Below, one piece after another: positions 1 through 8,706 of a stretch of 35,816 bases of DNA. The stretch comes from Bryobacterales bacterium (GTDB lineage Bacteria > Acidobacteriota > Terriglobia > Bryobacterales > Bryobacteraceae), in assembly GCA_003164035.1 (NCBI GenBank), contig PLRS01000022.1, positions 1-35,816 on the forward strand. The letters are read 5' to 3'. A program made the position numbers and the translations under genes. Numbering within the stretch: the stretch's first letter is position 1; each line of letters starts with the position of its first letter. The notes below the pieces were generated by a model. The model was not told the DNA's origin and ran no database searches. It saw only the letters and a list, made by a program, of their open reading frames with translations.

Positions 1-248
1 ACCGGATCGCGGAGGCGATCGGCGAAATCAAAAGAGCCGGGTACGATGTATTCCTGGTTTTAGAGGCTACGATCGGCTTCAATCGCCGCAACGAATCGGA
101 CGAAGACGAGGAAACCGAGGAATCGGCGGAAACAGTGGAGGAACAACCCAAGCGGAACTTTGAGGCAACCGGCAAAATCAAGTTCACCTCTCAGGATCAC
201 CGCTTTCTCCGCGCCTTGAAAATCGCGGTCGACGACGAATCGCGTTAA
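1..248 (+). CDS. C-terminal end of an unrecognised protein (partial)
   Basis: The window opens inside a rightward reading frame that runs without a stop from base 3 to a TAA at 246-248, about 81 codons. The visible piece has a hydrophobic strand-like start (GYDVFLVLEATIGFNRR), then a strongly acidic low-complexity linker rich in Glu and Asp (about residues 32-48), then a basic tail ending KIAVDDESR. Codon use with G/C at third positions fits a real gene. I do not recognise the family. The convergent glycosyltransferase gene ends 25 bases downstream. Confidence 0.6.
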   Translation, partial: RIAEAIGEIKRAGYDVFLVLEATIGFNRRNESDEDEETEESAETVEEQPKRNFEATGKIKFTSQDHRFLRALKIAVDDESR

Positions 249-273
249 CCGCGCCGCTGGGCGGGCCTACCAT

Positions 274-1302
274 TCAGCCCAACAACTCGCCGTAAAGTTC
301 CCAGGTGCGTCGTACCGCATCTTCCCAGCGAAACGATTTTGCCCGCTCCAAACCCCGCTGGCTCAGCTCGCGCCGCAAATCTTCGCTTCCGGTGACTTCG
401 GCCAGCGCCCGGCGCAATTCGTCGGTATCTTCCGGGTTCACGAGTAAGGCCGCATCGCCGGCAACCTCCGGCAGGGCGGAACGGTTGGACGTGATTACCG
501 GCGTTCCCGCGGCCATGGCCTCCAGCACCGGCATACCGAAGCCTTCGTCGAGCGAGGGGAAGGCGAAGACGCTGGCGCGGGAATACCAGGCGGCCAGCTC
601 GGCGGTCGTGGTATAGCCGGCCAATACGATTCGCTCCCGGGCCGGGCTGCGGCGGATGCGGTCGAAGATCCGCTCGGCTCCGTACCCCGCCGACCCGCTC
701 AACACGAGACGCCACTCGGTACCCACCGACTCGAACGCGTCCACCAGGCGGACGATGTTCTTGCGCGTTTGCAGCGCGCCGACGCTCAAAATCACCCTTT
801 CCCGCGGACAGGCGGGAAATGCCAGCGGCCGGGTGCCGTGATGGATCACGCGCACCTTGGCGGCGGCTACTCCCAACAGCGCAACCACCTGCCCGCGGGT
901 GAACTCCGAAACCGCCACGATGGCGTCGCAGCGCGAGGCCGCCTCCCGGGCCTGACGGGCAAACCGGGCGCGAAACTCGGGCGTGGAATACTCTCCGGTC
1001 AGCACGAATAGGTCGTGGAAGGTTGCGACCGCCAGCCGCAGCGGAATTTCCGGCAGGCGCTGATTGAGACCGTGAAAGAGATTGGCGCGGCGCGGCCCCC
1101 AGGGCTCGGCCAGCAGCCCGCGGCGGGCATTGGGCGGCAGTGCGGCGTCGAATGAGCCGAAAAAGCGATGCGGCCGATAGCAAAATTGAAAGCCGGCCTC
1201 GGGATGCTGGCGCGCCAGGCCATACAGAATCTCGCGGGAATAGAGGGCCACCCCCGAAGGGGACGGGTCCAGGCTGTAGGTAGCATCGAGGGAAATGGTC
1301 AA
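274..1302 (-). CDS. Glycosyltransferase, GT4-like (GT-B fold)
   Basis: Predicted retaining glycosyltransferase that would move a sugar from a nucleotide donor onto a glycan or lipid acceptor; the acceptor is unknown. The C-terminal Rossmann half carries the family signature DEGFGMPVLEAMAAGTPV, containing the E-x7-E donor-binding motif, preceded by ILSVGALQTRKN, a typical start of the donor domain. The N-terminal half has the acceptor-side pattern (GVALYSREIL, FHDLFVLT, SEFTRGQV). I place the start at a TTG (1302-1300) whose bases overlap the TGA stop of the upstream sigma-54 activator gene; translation from there begins TISLDATYSLDPSPSG, as expected for this family. The frame stays open upstream, but that extension lies inside the activator gene and looks like shadow translation. 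About 342 residues. The overlap implies translational coupling with the activator. Confidence 0.88.
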   Translation of the reverse strand: MTISLDATYSLDPSPSGVALYSREILYGLARQHPEAGFQFCYRPHRFFGSFDAALPPNARRGLLAEPWGPRRANLFHGLNQRLPEIPLRLAVATFHDLFVLTGEYSTPEFRARFARQAREAASRCDAIVAVSEFTRGQVVALLGVAAAKVRVIHHGTRPLAFPACPRERVILSVGALQTRKNIVRLVDAFESVGTEWRLVLSGSAGYGAERIFDRIRRSPARERIVLAGYTTTAELAAWYSRASVFAFPSLDEGFGMPVLEAMAAGTPVITSNRSALPEVAGDAALLVNPEDTDELRRALAEVTGSEDLRRELSQRGLERAKSFRWEDAVRRTWELYGELLG

Positions 1303-2336
1303 ACCATTCCGTATTTTTTCATCTTTCGATGCAGAGTGGTGCGGCCGATGCCCAATAGCCGGGCGGCACGGGCGCGCTCTCCACCGGTGGACACGAGCGC
1401 GGTGGCGATGGCCTTGCGCTGGCAAACGTCGCACTGCGCGAGCGAAACCACAGGCGCCGCCGCCGGCAGGATTTCAAAAGGCGCCGCCTCGCAGCCGGCG
1501 TCGCAGCCAGCCCCGACCCCGGCCGCCAGCTCGAGTTCGCTCGCCCCGGCGAGGCTGGCGTAGATATGGTTCTGCAGTTGACTGGGCAGGTCCGCGGCGC
1601 TCCATGCGCCTTCCGAATGTAGCGCGGCCATCCGCTCGATCGCGTGCAGCAGTTCCCGCACATTGCCGGGCCAGTCGTAGCTGGCGAGCGCCGTCACCAT
1701 GTCGGCCGGGAGTTCGAGAACCCCGGTATCGAGCCTCGCGCTTCGCGCCCAAAAGTGGCGGACCAGCAGCGGAATGTCTTCGGCCCGGTCGCGCAGAGCC
1801 GGCAGACGAATGGGGAGGACGTTCAGCCGGTAGTACAGGTCCTGCCGAAACCGCCCGCGCAGCACTTCCTCTTCCAAGTGCCGGTGGGTAGCCGCGATGA
1901 TGCGGAGGTCGACCTTTCGCCACTGCAGCGACCCCACCGCCCGGTATTCCCGCTCCTGCACCAGGCGGAGCAGTTTCACCTGCATTTCCGGCGGCAGATC
2001 GCCGATCTCGTCAAAGAAGGCCGTGCCCCCGTCAGCGAGTTCCACCAGGCCCTTCTTATCCGCCACCGCACCGCTGAAAGAGCCCTTGACATGGCCGAAC
2101 AATTCGCTTTCCATCAAAGTTCCCACCAGCGAACCGCAGTCGATGGGCACGAACTGTCCAAGAGGGTTGGCGGCGTGGATGGAGCGCGCGACCACCTCTT
2201 TCCCGGTTCCGCTCTCGCCGAGCAAAAGCACGGGGAGCCGGTTCCGCGCCGCCTTGGCTATCATCCGACGCACGGCCTCGATTGCGGGGGAACACCCTAC
2301 CAAATCGTGACAATTCCCGGCTTCGGGCCGCATCAT
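1299..2336 (-). CDS. Sigma-54-dependent transcriptional activator without a sensor domain
   Basis: Bacterial enhancer-binding protein that would use ATP to open sigma-54 RNA polymerase promoters. The AAA+ domain starts almost at the N-terminus: Walker A GESGTGKE at about residues 40-47, Walker B GGTAFFDEIGD at about 103-113, and the arginine-rich GRFRQDLYYRLNVLPIRLP block. A Fis-type helix-turn-helix closes the protein (RAARLLGIGRTTLHRKMKKYG). At 345 residues it lacks the N-terminal receiver, PAS or GAF domain of most relatives, so control must come from its level or from a partner, as in PspF-type activators. The sigma-54 contact loop reads GSFSGA instead of the usual GAFTGA. It lies 13 bp after rlpA and overlaps the glycosyltransferase start. 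A purine-rich AGAGGG sits about 10 nt before the first of two tandem ATGs (2336, 2333). Confidence 0.92.
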   Translation of the reverse strand: MMRPEAGNCHDLVGCSPAIEAVRRMIAKAARNRLPVLLLGESGTGKEVVARSIHAANPLGQFVPIDCGSLVGTLMESELFGHVKGSFSGAVADKKGLVELADGGTAFFDEIGDLPPEMQVKLLRLVQEREYRAVGSLQWRKVDLRIIAATHRHLEEEVLRGRFRQDLYYRLNVLPIRLPALRDRAEDIPLLVRHFWARSARLDTGVLELPADMVTALASYDWPGNVRELLHAIERMAALHSEGAWSAADLPSQLQNHIYASLAGASELELAAGVGAGCDAGCEAAPFEILPAAAPVVSLAQCDVCQRKAIATALVSTGGERARAARLLGIGRTTLHRKMKKYGMV

Positions 2337-2349
2337 TCCAAAGAACCCT

Positions 2350-3000
2350 CTACGGGTTATCTAGTCGGACGACGAAGGTATTTTTCTCGCCGAGTTGTTC
2401 CATAATTTCGGCGGCCAACCGATGGGCGCCCTCCTCGGTGGTCTCCGCCCCCACCAGGATCCGCCAAAGCGGCGGGCTGCCGGCGCGCGGCACCAGGCGC
2501 GCCGCACCATAGCGGGCGGCCATTTGCCCGCGCAGGCGTTCGGCGGCGGCCTGGCCGCGGAAGGCCCCCACCTGGACTGCGAACAACCCCCCGGGCGGAT
2601 TCGCCGGTGCCCGAATCACCTCCAACCGCACTTTGGCAATCCCCGGTCCGATCAGGTCGATCTGGCGGGCAGCCTCATGGGAAAGATCGATGATCCTTCC
2701 GTCCACGAACGGTCCGCGGTCGATGATTCTGACGTCGACCGTCTTCCCGTTGGTGAGATTGGTTACCCGTACCCAGGTTTGAAACGGGAGCGTACGGTGC
2801 GCGGCTACCAGGGTCTCCATGTCGTAAATCTCGCCATCGGCGGCCGGGCGGCCGTGATAAGGGTAGCCGTACCAACTCGCCGTGCCGGTTTCGGTGTGGC
2901 CGATGGGGGCGATGGCGGGGACCTTCGACGTGGTCCGCTTCTTATGAGCGCAGCCAGCCGCCACCAAGGCGGCCAGCGCCACCACCAGGGCCTTTCGCAT
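2350..3000 (-). CDS. rlpA: RlpA-like lipoprotein with SPOR domain
   Basis: Septal-ring lipoprotein family; in Pseudomonas RlpA is a lytic transglycosylase that acts on peptide-free glycan strands at division sites. The start at 3000 gives a lipoprotein signal MRKALVVALAALVAAGC with the lipobox Cys at residue 17; the longer upstream frame adds nothing recognisable. The double-psi beta-barrel follows (TGTASWYGYPYHGRPAADGE, later DVRIIDRGPFVDGRIIDLS, with the conserved Asp and RGPF). The C-terminal SPOR domain (FAVQVGAFRGQAAAERLRGQ to the end) should bind denuded septal glycan. About 216 residues, usual for the short members. It is first in a leftward run with the sigma-54 activator and the glycosyltransferase, which hints at a cell-envelope theme. 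Confidence 0.9.
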   Translation of the reverse strand: MRKALVVALAALVAAGCAHKKRTTSKVPAIAPIGHTETGTASWYGYPYHGRPAADGEIYDMETLVAAHRTLPFQTWVRVTNLTNGKTVDVRIIDRGPFVDGRIIDLSHEAARQIDLIGPGIAKVRLEVIRAPANPPGGLFAVQVGAFRGQAAAERLRGQMAARYGAARLVPRAGSPPLWRILVGAETTEEGAHRLAAEIMEQLGEKNTFVVRLDNP

Positions 3001-3146
3001 GGCGCTGGTCCGATTATGCCACGATACGGGCGGCTCACGCCGGTCGGCATTCTCGGCATTCTCCACTTCCCTTATGTTTTCAAGCGGATTACCTTACACT
3101 TCGAATATTCGGCCAGGAGGCCCGGCCGGGTTGCGGGAGCGCTGTA

Positions 3147-3521
3147 ATGCTGGAGCCTCCCTCCGCCGATATGAACGTTATGCAGGACAGGAGATCGGAA
3201 GTGAGGATGCTTTGCGCGGACATGGTCCATGTGCGATGGCGGGACCCGGCCGGCAAGACCCTGCGCGCGATGGGCTTACTGGAAGACATTTCCCATTCCG
3301 GTGCATGCCTGCAACTGGAAACCCCCGTGCCGCTGGCGGCGAAAATCAGTTGGGAATCCAACAAACATCGTTTCAGCGGGCACGTTCGTTACTGTGTGTA
3401 CCGGGAAGTAGGCTATTTCATCGGGGTGGAGCTCGAAGCCGGTTCGCTCTGGTCCCAAAAGTGTTTCAAACCACAGCATCTGCTCGATCCGCAGGTCCTG
3501 CTGCGCGCCGCTAAAAAGTAG
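3147..3521 (+). CDS. PilZ-domain protein (putative c-di-GMP receptor)
   Basis: Small single-domain PilZ protein of 124 residues. It keeps both ligand motifs of c-di-GMP-binding members: RxxxR (R16-S-E-V-R20) and DxSxxG (D47-I-S-H-S-G52), followed by the beta-barrel strands ACLQLETPVPLAAKISWE and HVRYCVYREVGYFIGVEL. The start at 3147 is supported by GGGAG seven bases upstream; ATGs at 3171 and 3180 are alternatives that would still keep both motifs. No output domain is attached, so it presumably works by binding a partner or as a c-di-GMP adaptor. It is divergent from rlpA, with about 146 bp between the starts. Confidence 0.88.
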   Translation: MLEPPSADMNVMQDRRSEVRMLCADMVHVRWRDPAGKTLRAMGLLEDISHSGACLQLETPVPLAAKISWESNKHRFSGHVRYCVYREVGYFIGVELEAGSLWSQKCFKPQHLLDPQVLLRAAKK

Positions 3522-5093
<1,572 letters not shown>

Positions 5094-5162
5094 GAAACCA
5101 GCGGAGGGCGGGCATCCCGACCCGTCCTCTTTTCCCGACCGCCAATCGCGGCTAGCTCCGGC

Positions 5163-5576
5163 CTAATGCACCGTGTGCCGGGCCTTCAAGGCAAACGGCG
5201 CGATTTCGATGTCGAACTCCTCCCCGCCGGAGCGGACCATCCGGTAGGTGCCTTGCATCATGCCCATGGGCGTTTCAATCGGGCACCAGGAGGAATACTG
5301 GAAGGACTGGCCGGGGGTCAGCACCGGCTGTTGTCCAACCACACCCGGGCCTTTCACTTCCTCGCTGCGCCCCGTGCCATCGGTAATGATCCAGTGCCGG
5401 CTTAGAAGCTGAACCGTATCGCTGCCCTGGTTGGTGATCCGGACGGTGTATTGAAAGACCCACTGACCTTCCACTGGCCGTGAGTTTTCCGGAGAGTGCT
5501 GCGCCAGGACCTCAACCCGGATGCTCTGGGTGAGCGCGTCGGACACAGGGGCGAGATCGAAGCGCAACTCTGCCAT
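5163..5576 (-). CDS. apaG: ApaG/DUF525 domain protein
   Basis: Single beta-sandwich ApaG protein of 137 residues, near the family's usual 125-130. The core motif is visible: VQLLSRHWIITDGTGRSEEV, then GPGVVGQQPVLTPGQSFQY and the signature PIETPMGMMQGTYRM. ApaG has been linked to Co2+/Mg2+ homeostasis and lies next to rsmA/apaH in enterobacteria; its molecular role is unclear. I chose ATG 5576; a TTG two codons upstream is possible. The gene converges with sqdB, the two stops being about 70 bp apart, and stands apart from the next leftward genes. Confidence 0.88.
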   Translation of the reverse strand: MAELRFDLAPVSDALTQSIRVEVLAQHSPENSRPVEGQWVFQYTVRITNQGSDTVQLLSRHWIITDGTGRSEEVKGPGVVGQQPVLTPGQSFQYSSWCPIETPMGMMQGTYRMVRSGGEEFDIEIAPFALKARHTVH

Positions 5577-5618
5577 AGTCAACTATAGATCCTACTCCAC
5601 TCGGAGGCGCGGCGCACG

Positions 5619-6518
5619 TCAAACGTAAATCGGCTCGAGCTTTCCAACCACGTAGGCGCCGCATCGTTCGTAGCTGGTGCGCGGGCCCTGGCGGGCGATG
5701 TCCAGGTCGACGATCAGCCAACCCTTATAGGAGACCGAGCGAAGCACGCGGTGGCATGCCGGGAAGTCGATTTCGCCGTCGCCCAGGTCGAAAATGCTTT
5801 GCTGGAAGTTGGCCACCCCACGCTTGGCATCCTTGTAGTCGGCGAGCATCAGCCGGCTCTTGTAGCGGTCCAGAATCTTCGGTACATCCATCCCCGCCAG
5901 GTGCAGGTGCGCCGTGTCGGGCGATAGCTTGAACAGCTTCGGGTCCGTCATCCGCATGCACCGGTCCAACTCGTCTTCGTTCTGCACGATCTGGCCCATA
6001 TGGTTGTGCAGTCCCGCCTGGAATCCCATTTCTCCGGCCACCTCGCCCAGGCGGTTGTAGCATTCGCACATCGTCTTGAACGCGCCTTCGGCCTCCCCCA
6101 GCTTGCGGTTGGGCGAGAAGACCACCAGGCGGCTGGCGCCGAATTCCTTCAGGAACGTCATGGCCTGGCGCGCGCTCTCCAGAACTTCCTTTTGCTTCGA
6201 TGCGTCCTGCGCCGGACCGTTGAAGGAGATGGTCACCACCTGCAAGCCCCGCTTCGAGACTTCCTTCTCCATCTGCGGCTGCGTCATGTCGTAGGTTTCC
6301 AGAAATTTCGGAAACTGCGTCACGCGCAATCCGATGAAGCCGGTATCGCGCATCACGTCCAAAATGTCGGTCAACTTCGTGCCTTTGAAGTAGGCAGTCC
6401 AAAGGTTCGATCCCAGTCCCCACTTGACGTTCTTATTGGCGGGGATTCGCTCCGCCGCCCGGCCCAGCGTTGCCGCCAGGGCGCCGAGCGCTTTCATGGC
6501 CGTTCTTCGTGTCGTCAT
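5619..6518 (-). CDS. Exported TIM-barrel sugar phosphate isomerase/epimerase-like protein
   Basis: Member of the xylose isomerase-like TIM-barrel family (AP endonuclease 2 fold). Recognisable strand ends include GFIGLRVTQFPKF, FQAGLHNHMGQ, FKLSPDTAHLHLAG and RLMLADYKDAKRG, with His, Asp and Glu positions able to bind a divalent metal. The N-terminus carries a weak twin-arginine-like signal (TRRTAMKALGALAATLGRAA), so periplasmic export is likely but not certain. The start at ATG 6518 is preceded by GGGGAG eight bases away; a GTG at 6527 is an alternative. About 299 residues. It follows the next TIM-barrel gene by under 20 bp in the same direction, so the two are probably co-transcribed and act on related sugars; the substrate is unknown. 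Confidence 0.82.
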   Translation of the reverse strand: MTTRRTAMKALGALAATLGRAAERIPANKNVKWGLGSNLWTAYFKGTKLTDILDVMRDTGFIGLRVTQFPKFLETYDMTQPQMEKEVSKRGLQVVTISFNGPAQDASKQKEVLESARQAMTFLKEFGASRLVVFSPNRKLGEAEGAFKTMCECYNRLGEVAGEMGFQAGLHNHMGQIVQNEDELDRCMRMTDPKLFKLSPDTAHLHLAGMDVPKILDRYKSRLMLADYKDAKRGVANFQQSIFDLGDGEIDFPACHRVLRSVSYKGWLIVDLDIARQGPRTSYERCGAYVVGKLEPIYV

Positions 6519-6536
6519 AGTCTCCACTCCCCGCCG

Positions 6537-7628
6537 TCAGGCGCGCCAGGCGATTCCCACGTCGAGTTTCTTGCGCGCGAATTCCAGGCTCCGCTCCAGG
6601 TCCAGGCGCTGCTGTTCCTTAAGCGCGTCCTCCAGGATGGCCGGCGGATGCGTGCCAGCCACGTCCTCGACCACCATCGCCCCCATATACGGATGGCCGC
6701 TCTTGGCCAGCGCCACGAAGCGGGCGAATTCGCCGGCCCGCGCGTTGGGGAAGGCCTTCCAGAAATCCGCCTCCAGGTATGGCAGTACGCGAGGCGGACG
6801 GCCGGTGATGATTTCAAGCTGCATCGCCACGCCGGGACAGGCCGCGCGGAAACGTTCCGTGAATTTAGCGAAGTCCACGTTGCCGTCGCCCAATACCACC
6901 CATTGCCCCGCCGCCCCGCGCGGATGCTCGAAAAGCACCGAGTCGCGCACGTGCGTGGTCACCACGTAAGGGGCCAGGACTTCCAATGTAACCAGCGGAT
7001 CTTCCACCACCCATAACGGATTGCCGGTGTCCAGGCAGGAGCCGACAAAGTCCTTGCCCGATTCTTCGATCAGGGTTTTCACCTCGCGGGCCTGCATGTC
7101 TCCGTCATGATTTTCGATGGCGATTTTGACACCCAGGTCGAGCGCTTCGCCGCGAACCGAGCGGAATACCTTCACCGTATTTTCGATGTGCGCTTCCATC
7201 GGCAGCGGTCCCAGCCGGTCCACGCTGCCGCCCAGGTAGCAACGCATGCAGGCGGCGCCAATCGCTTTGGCCACGCGCAGGCCTTCGAGCACGCGTTCGC
7301 GCGCCGGCGGCCCGTTAGGGCTGAAGGCGCGGCTGGAAGGGCAAATGCAGCCCGTTCCGCCCTCCAGCACAATCCTGGCGCGCGCGGCCTGGTCTCTGAC
7401 CCTGGCCAGATACCCCGCATCCAGGCTTTCATAGTCGCCCAGGCTGGTGATCTGAATGGTGTCCAGTTTCTGGCTGGCAGCGTACTCGATCAGTTGCGGC
7501 GCCTTCCAGCGGAACGCGCGCAGCGAGTAGGTGTCGAACCCCAGCTTCACGCCGGTCCGTTCGCCCGCCGCGAGCGAGGCAGCGCCCGCCGCGGCGGCTA
7601 GGCTCTGAAGAAACCTTCTGCGAACCAT
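6537..7628 (-). CDS. Tat-exported TIM-barrel sugar isomerase/epimerase-like protein
   Basis: First gene of a two-gene leftward operon of paralogous xylose isomerase-like TIM barrels. It opens with a clear Tat signal, MVRRRFLQSLAAAAGAASLA, giving export of a folded, cofactor-loaded enzyme. Family features: GFDTYSLRAF, LDTIQITSLGDY, VKIAIENHDGDM (metal-type Glu), GSCLDTGNPLWV, VTTHVRDSVLF and MQLEIITGR. Length 363, longer than the partner (299) because of extra C-terminal helices (AILEDALKEQQRLDLERSLE). Such Tat-targeted isomerases are frequent in acidobacteria and planctomycetes, often with glycan-degrading or dehydrogenase genes; no such gene lies next to these. Exact reaction unknown. Confidence 0.85.
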   Translation of the reverse strand: MVRRRFLQSLAAAAGAASLAAGERTGVKLGFDTYSLRAFRWKAPQLIEYAASQKLDTIQITSLGDYESLDAGYLARVRDQAARARIVLEGGTGCICPSSRAFSPNGPPARERVLEGLRVAKAIGAACMRCYLGGSVDRLGPLPMEAHIENTVKVFRSVRGEALDLGVKIAIENHDGDMQAREVKTLIEESGKDFVGSCLDTGNPLWVVEDPLVTLEVLAPYVVTTHVRDSVLFEHPRGAAGQWVVLGDGNVDFAKFTERFRAACPGVAMQLEIITGRPPRVLPYLEADFWKAFPNARAGEFARFVALAKSGHPYMGAMVVEDVAGTHPPAILEDALKEQQRLDLERSLEFARKKLDVGIAWRA

Positions 7629-7775
7629 GTATCGTGTACCGTTGGGAACCTCATCAATTCTATCCCGTTCCGCGACTCATCGGGTCCGCGTCTGAAAAAA
7701 CAAAACTGCGGCCGCCATAAGCCAAGTTGTTTCTAATGGTAAGCAGCCAGTTGGGCCTCGCCGTACGGAAACCAC

Positions 7776-7830
7776 TTGTCCACAGCCGGAATCTGGCCTA
7801 AAATAGACACATAAACGTTTGAGAGTCTAT
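7776..7830 (+). promoter_or_regulatory. Putative sigma-70 promoter with overlapping operator for the RHH/PIN pair
   Basis: TTGTCC at 7776-7781 and TAAAAT at 7799-7804 are separated by exactly 17 bases. An inverted repeat ATAGAC (7803-7808) / GTCTAT (7825-7830) begins in the -10 box and covers the expected start of transcription, 25 bases before the antitoxin ATG. That placement is typical of an autorepressed toxin-antitoxin operator bound by the ribbon-helix-helix antitoxin. Seen by eye only. Confidence 0.45.
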
Positions 7831-7854
7831 CAACTTAAGCGTATAGGTGCAAAA

Positions 7855-8127
7855 ATGGAAGAACAAGCCGTCCGCTGGAGCCTCAAGGTCTCGAAGGACA
7901 CCGATCTGACCCTGCGCACATTCCTGGGCTCCCAGGGCATGAAGAAAGGCGATCTCTCGAAATTTGTCGAGGACGCCGTCCGCCGGCGCGTGCTTCAGTG
8001 CACCATTCAGGACATCTGGGAGCACAACGCCGATGCCGATCCGGATGAAGTCGAGCGCATCGTCGACGAAGCGGTCAGCGAGGTGCGTGCCGAACGCCGC
8101 GCCAAACAGAAGGCCGACAAAGCCTGA
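7855..8127 (+). CDS. Ribbon-helix-helix-type antitoxin of a PIN toxin pair
   Basis: Small protein of 90 residues encoded directly before, and overlapping by one base, a PIN-domain toxin gene. The N-terminal part (AVRWSLKVSKDTDLTLRTFL) looks like the DNA-binding strand and first helix of a ribbon-helix-helix protein; MKKGDLSKFVEDAVRRRVL would be the second helix. The C-terminus is highly charged (DEVERIVDEAVSEVRAERRAKQKADKA), as expected for the flexible part that would occupy the toxin's active site. I chose ATG 7855 because the longer frame lacks an alternative ATG and adds bases belonging to the promoter region. The promoter and inverted repeat at 7776-7830 suggest autoregulation. Confidence 0.8.
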   Translation: MEEQAVRWSLKVSKDTDLTLRTFLGSQGMKKGDLSKFVEDAVRRRVLQCTIQDIWEHNADADPDEVERIVDEAVSEVRAERRAKQKADKA

Positions 8128-8567
8128 TGCGCGTGGTGCTCGATATTAATATCATCGTGTCCGCACTTCTCGCTCCGGCCGGAAAGCCCGCCGCCATCAT
8201 CAGAATTTGGCTGGACGGCAAGTTTACTCTCCTGACCTGCGCGGCGCACGTCGACGAGCTGCGCTCCACGCTGCAAAAGCCGCGCGTGTCCGAACGTATC
8301 AAGCCGCATAAGGCTGGACGCCTGGTCAACCAGATCAAGGAGCTCGCCGAGGATATCGGTCCGCTGCCGCGCGTGGAACGCTCTCCCGATCCCACCGACG
8401 ATTTTCTGCTGGCCATGTGCGAAGCGGGCAAGGCCGATTACCTCGTGACGGGTGACAAAAGCGGGCTCCTGGCCACTGTCCCCATTTGGGCCTCGCCGCT
8501 CGAGCGTGTGTCAGTTGTGCATCGTTGTGCATTCCTGTGCGCCGCCCAGGCGTGGAAAAACAAATAA
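8127..8567 (+). CDS. PIN-domain toxin (putative endoribonuclease) with replaced C-terminus
   Basis: Toxin of the COG1569-type PIN family, predicted to cleave RNA with Mg2+. Acidic active-site residues are present: Asp6 (VVLDINIIVSALL, Ile where many relatives have Thr), Glu44 (HVDELRSTL), Asp91/Asp92 (DPTDDFLLAMCEAGKADYLV) and Asp110 (TGDKSG). The start overlaps the antitoxin stop as TGATG. Family members continue after GDKSGLLA with a short helix and a last beta strand of the type IVTxREF. Here residues from about 116 onward are unrelated, and from about residue 130 they are translated from the first TTGTGC heptamer cluster (VVHRCAFLCAA). The last strand of the PIN sheet is therefore probably lost, and activity is doubtful although all acidic residues remain. 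Confidence 0.8.
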   Translation: MRVVLDINIIVSALLAPAGKPAAIIRIWLDGKFTLLTCAAHVDELRSTLQKPRVSERIKPHKAGRLVNQIKELAEDIGPLPRVERSPDPTDDFLLAMCEAGKADYLVTGDKSGLLATVPIWASPLERVSVVHRCAFLCAAQAWKNK

Positions 8568-8706
8568 CCCCTTTGATTTCTTCACTGGCGCTTGCCGGGG
8601 GCTCTTGCCGGTTGTGCGCGCTTGTGCATTTTTGTGCCAACCGATCAGCGACCAACCGTCGGGGATCGTCGGCCGGCCTTTGTGCAGTCTTGTGCAGTAT
8701 TGTGCG
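8515..8706 (+). repeat. Three triplets of a TTGTGC heptamer phased every 10 bp
   Basis: Nine copies of TTGTGCN occur as three groups of three: starts at 8515, 8525, 8535 (the third is CTGTGCG); 8612, 8622, 8632; and 8680, 8690, 8700. Within every group the period is exactly 10 bp, about one helical turn, so all copies face the same side of the DNA. The last base of each heptamer is mostly A, and the following three bases vary. Groups are 97 and 68 bp apart and share no other sequence. The first group overlaps the end of the PIN toxin gene; the others are intergenic. Same-face heptamers resemble binding sites of winged-helix regulators or plasmid iterons, but I recognise no known site. Confidence 0.85.

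Noticed and set aside
8515-8706. CRISPR array or DnaA-box origin
   Set aside because: Units are 7 bp with 3-bp gaps, not 25-40 bp repeats with spacers, and TTGTGCA does not match TTATNCACA.
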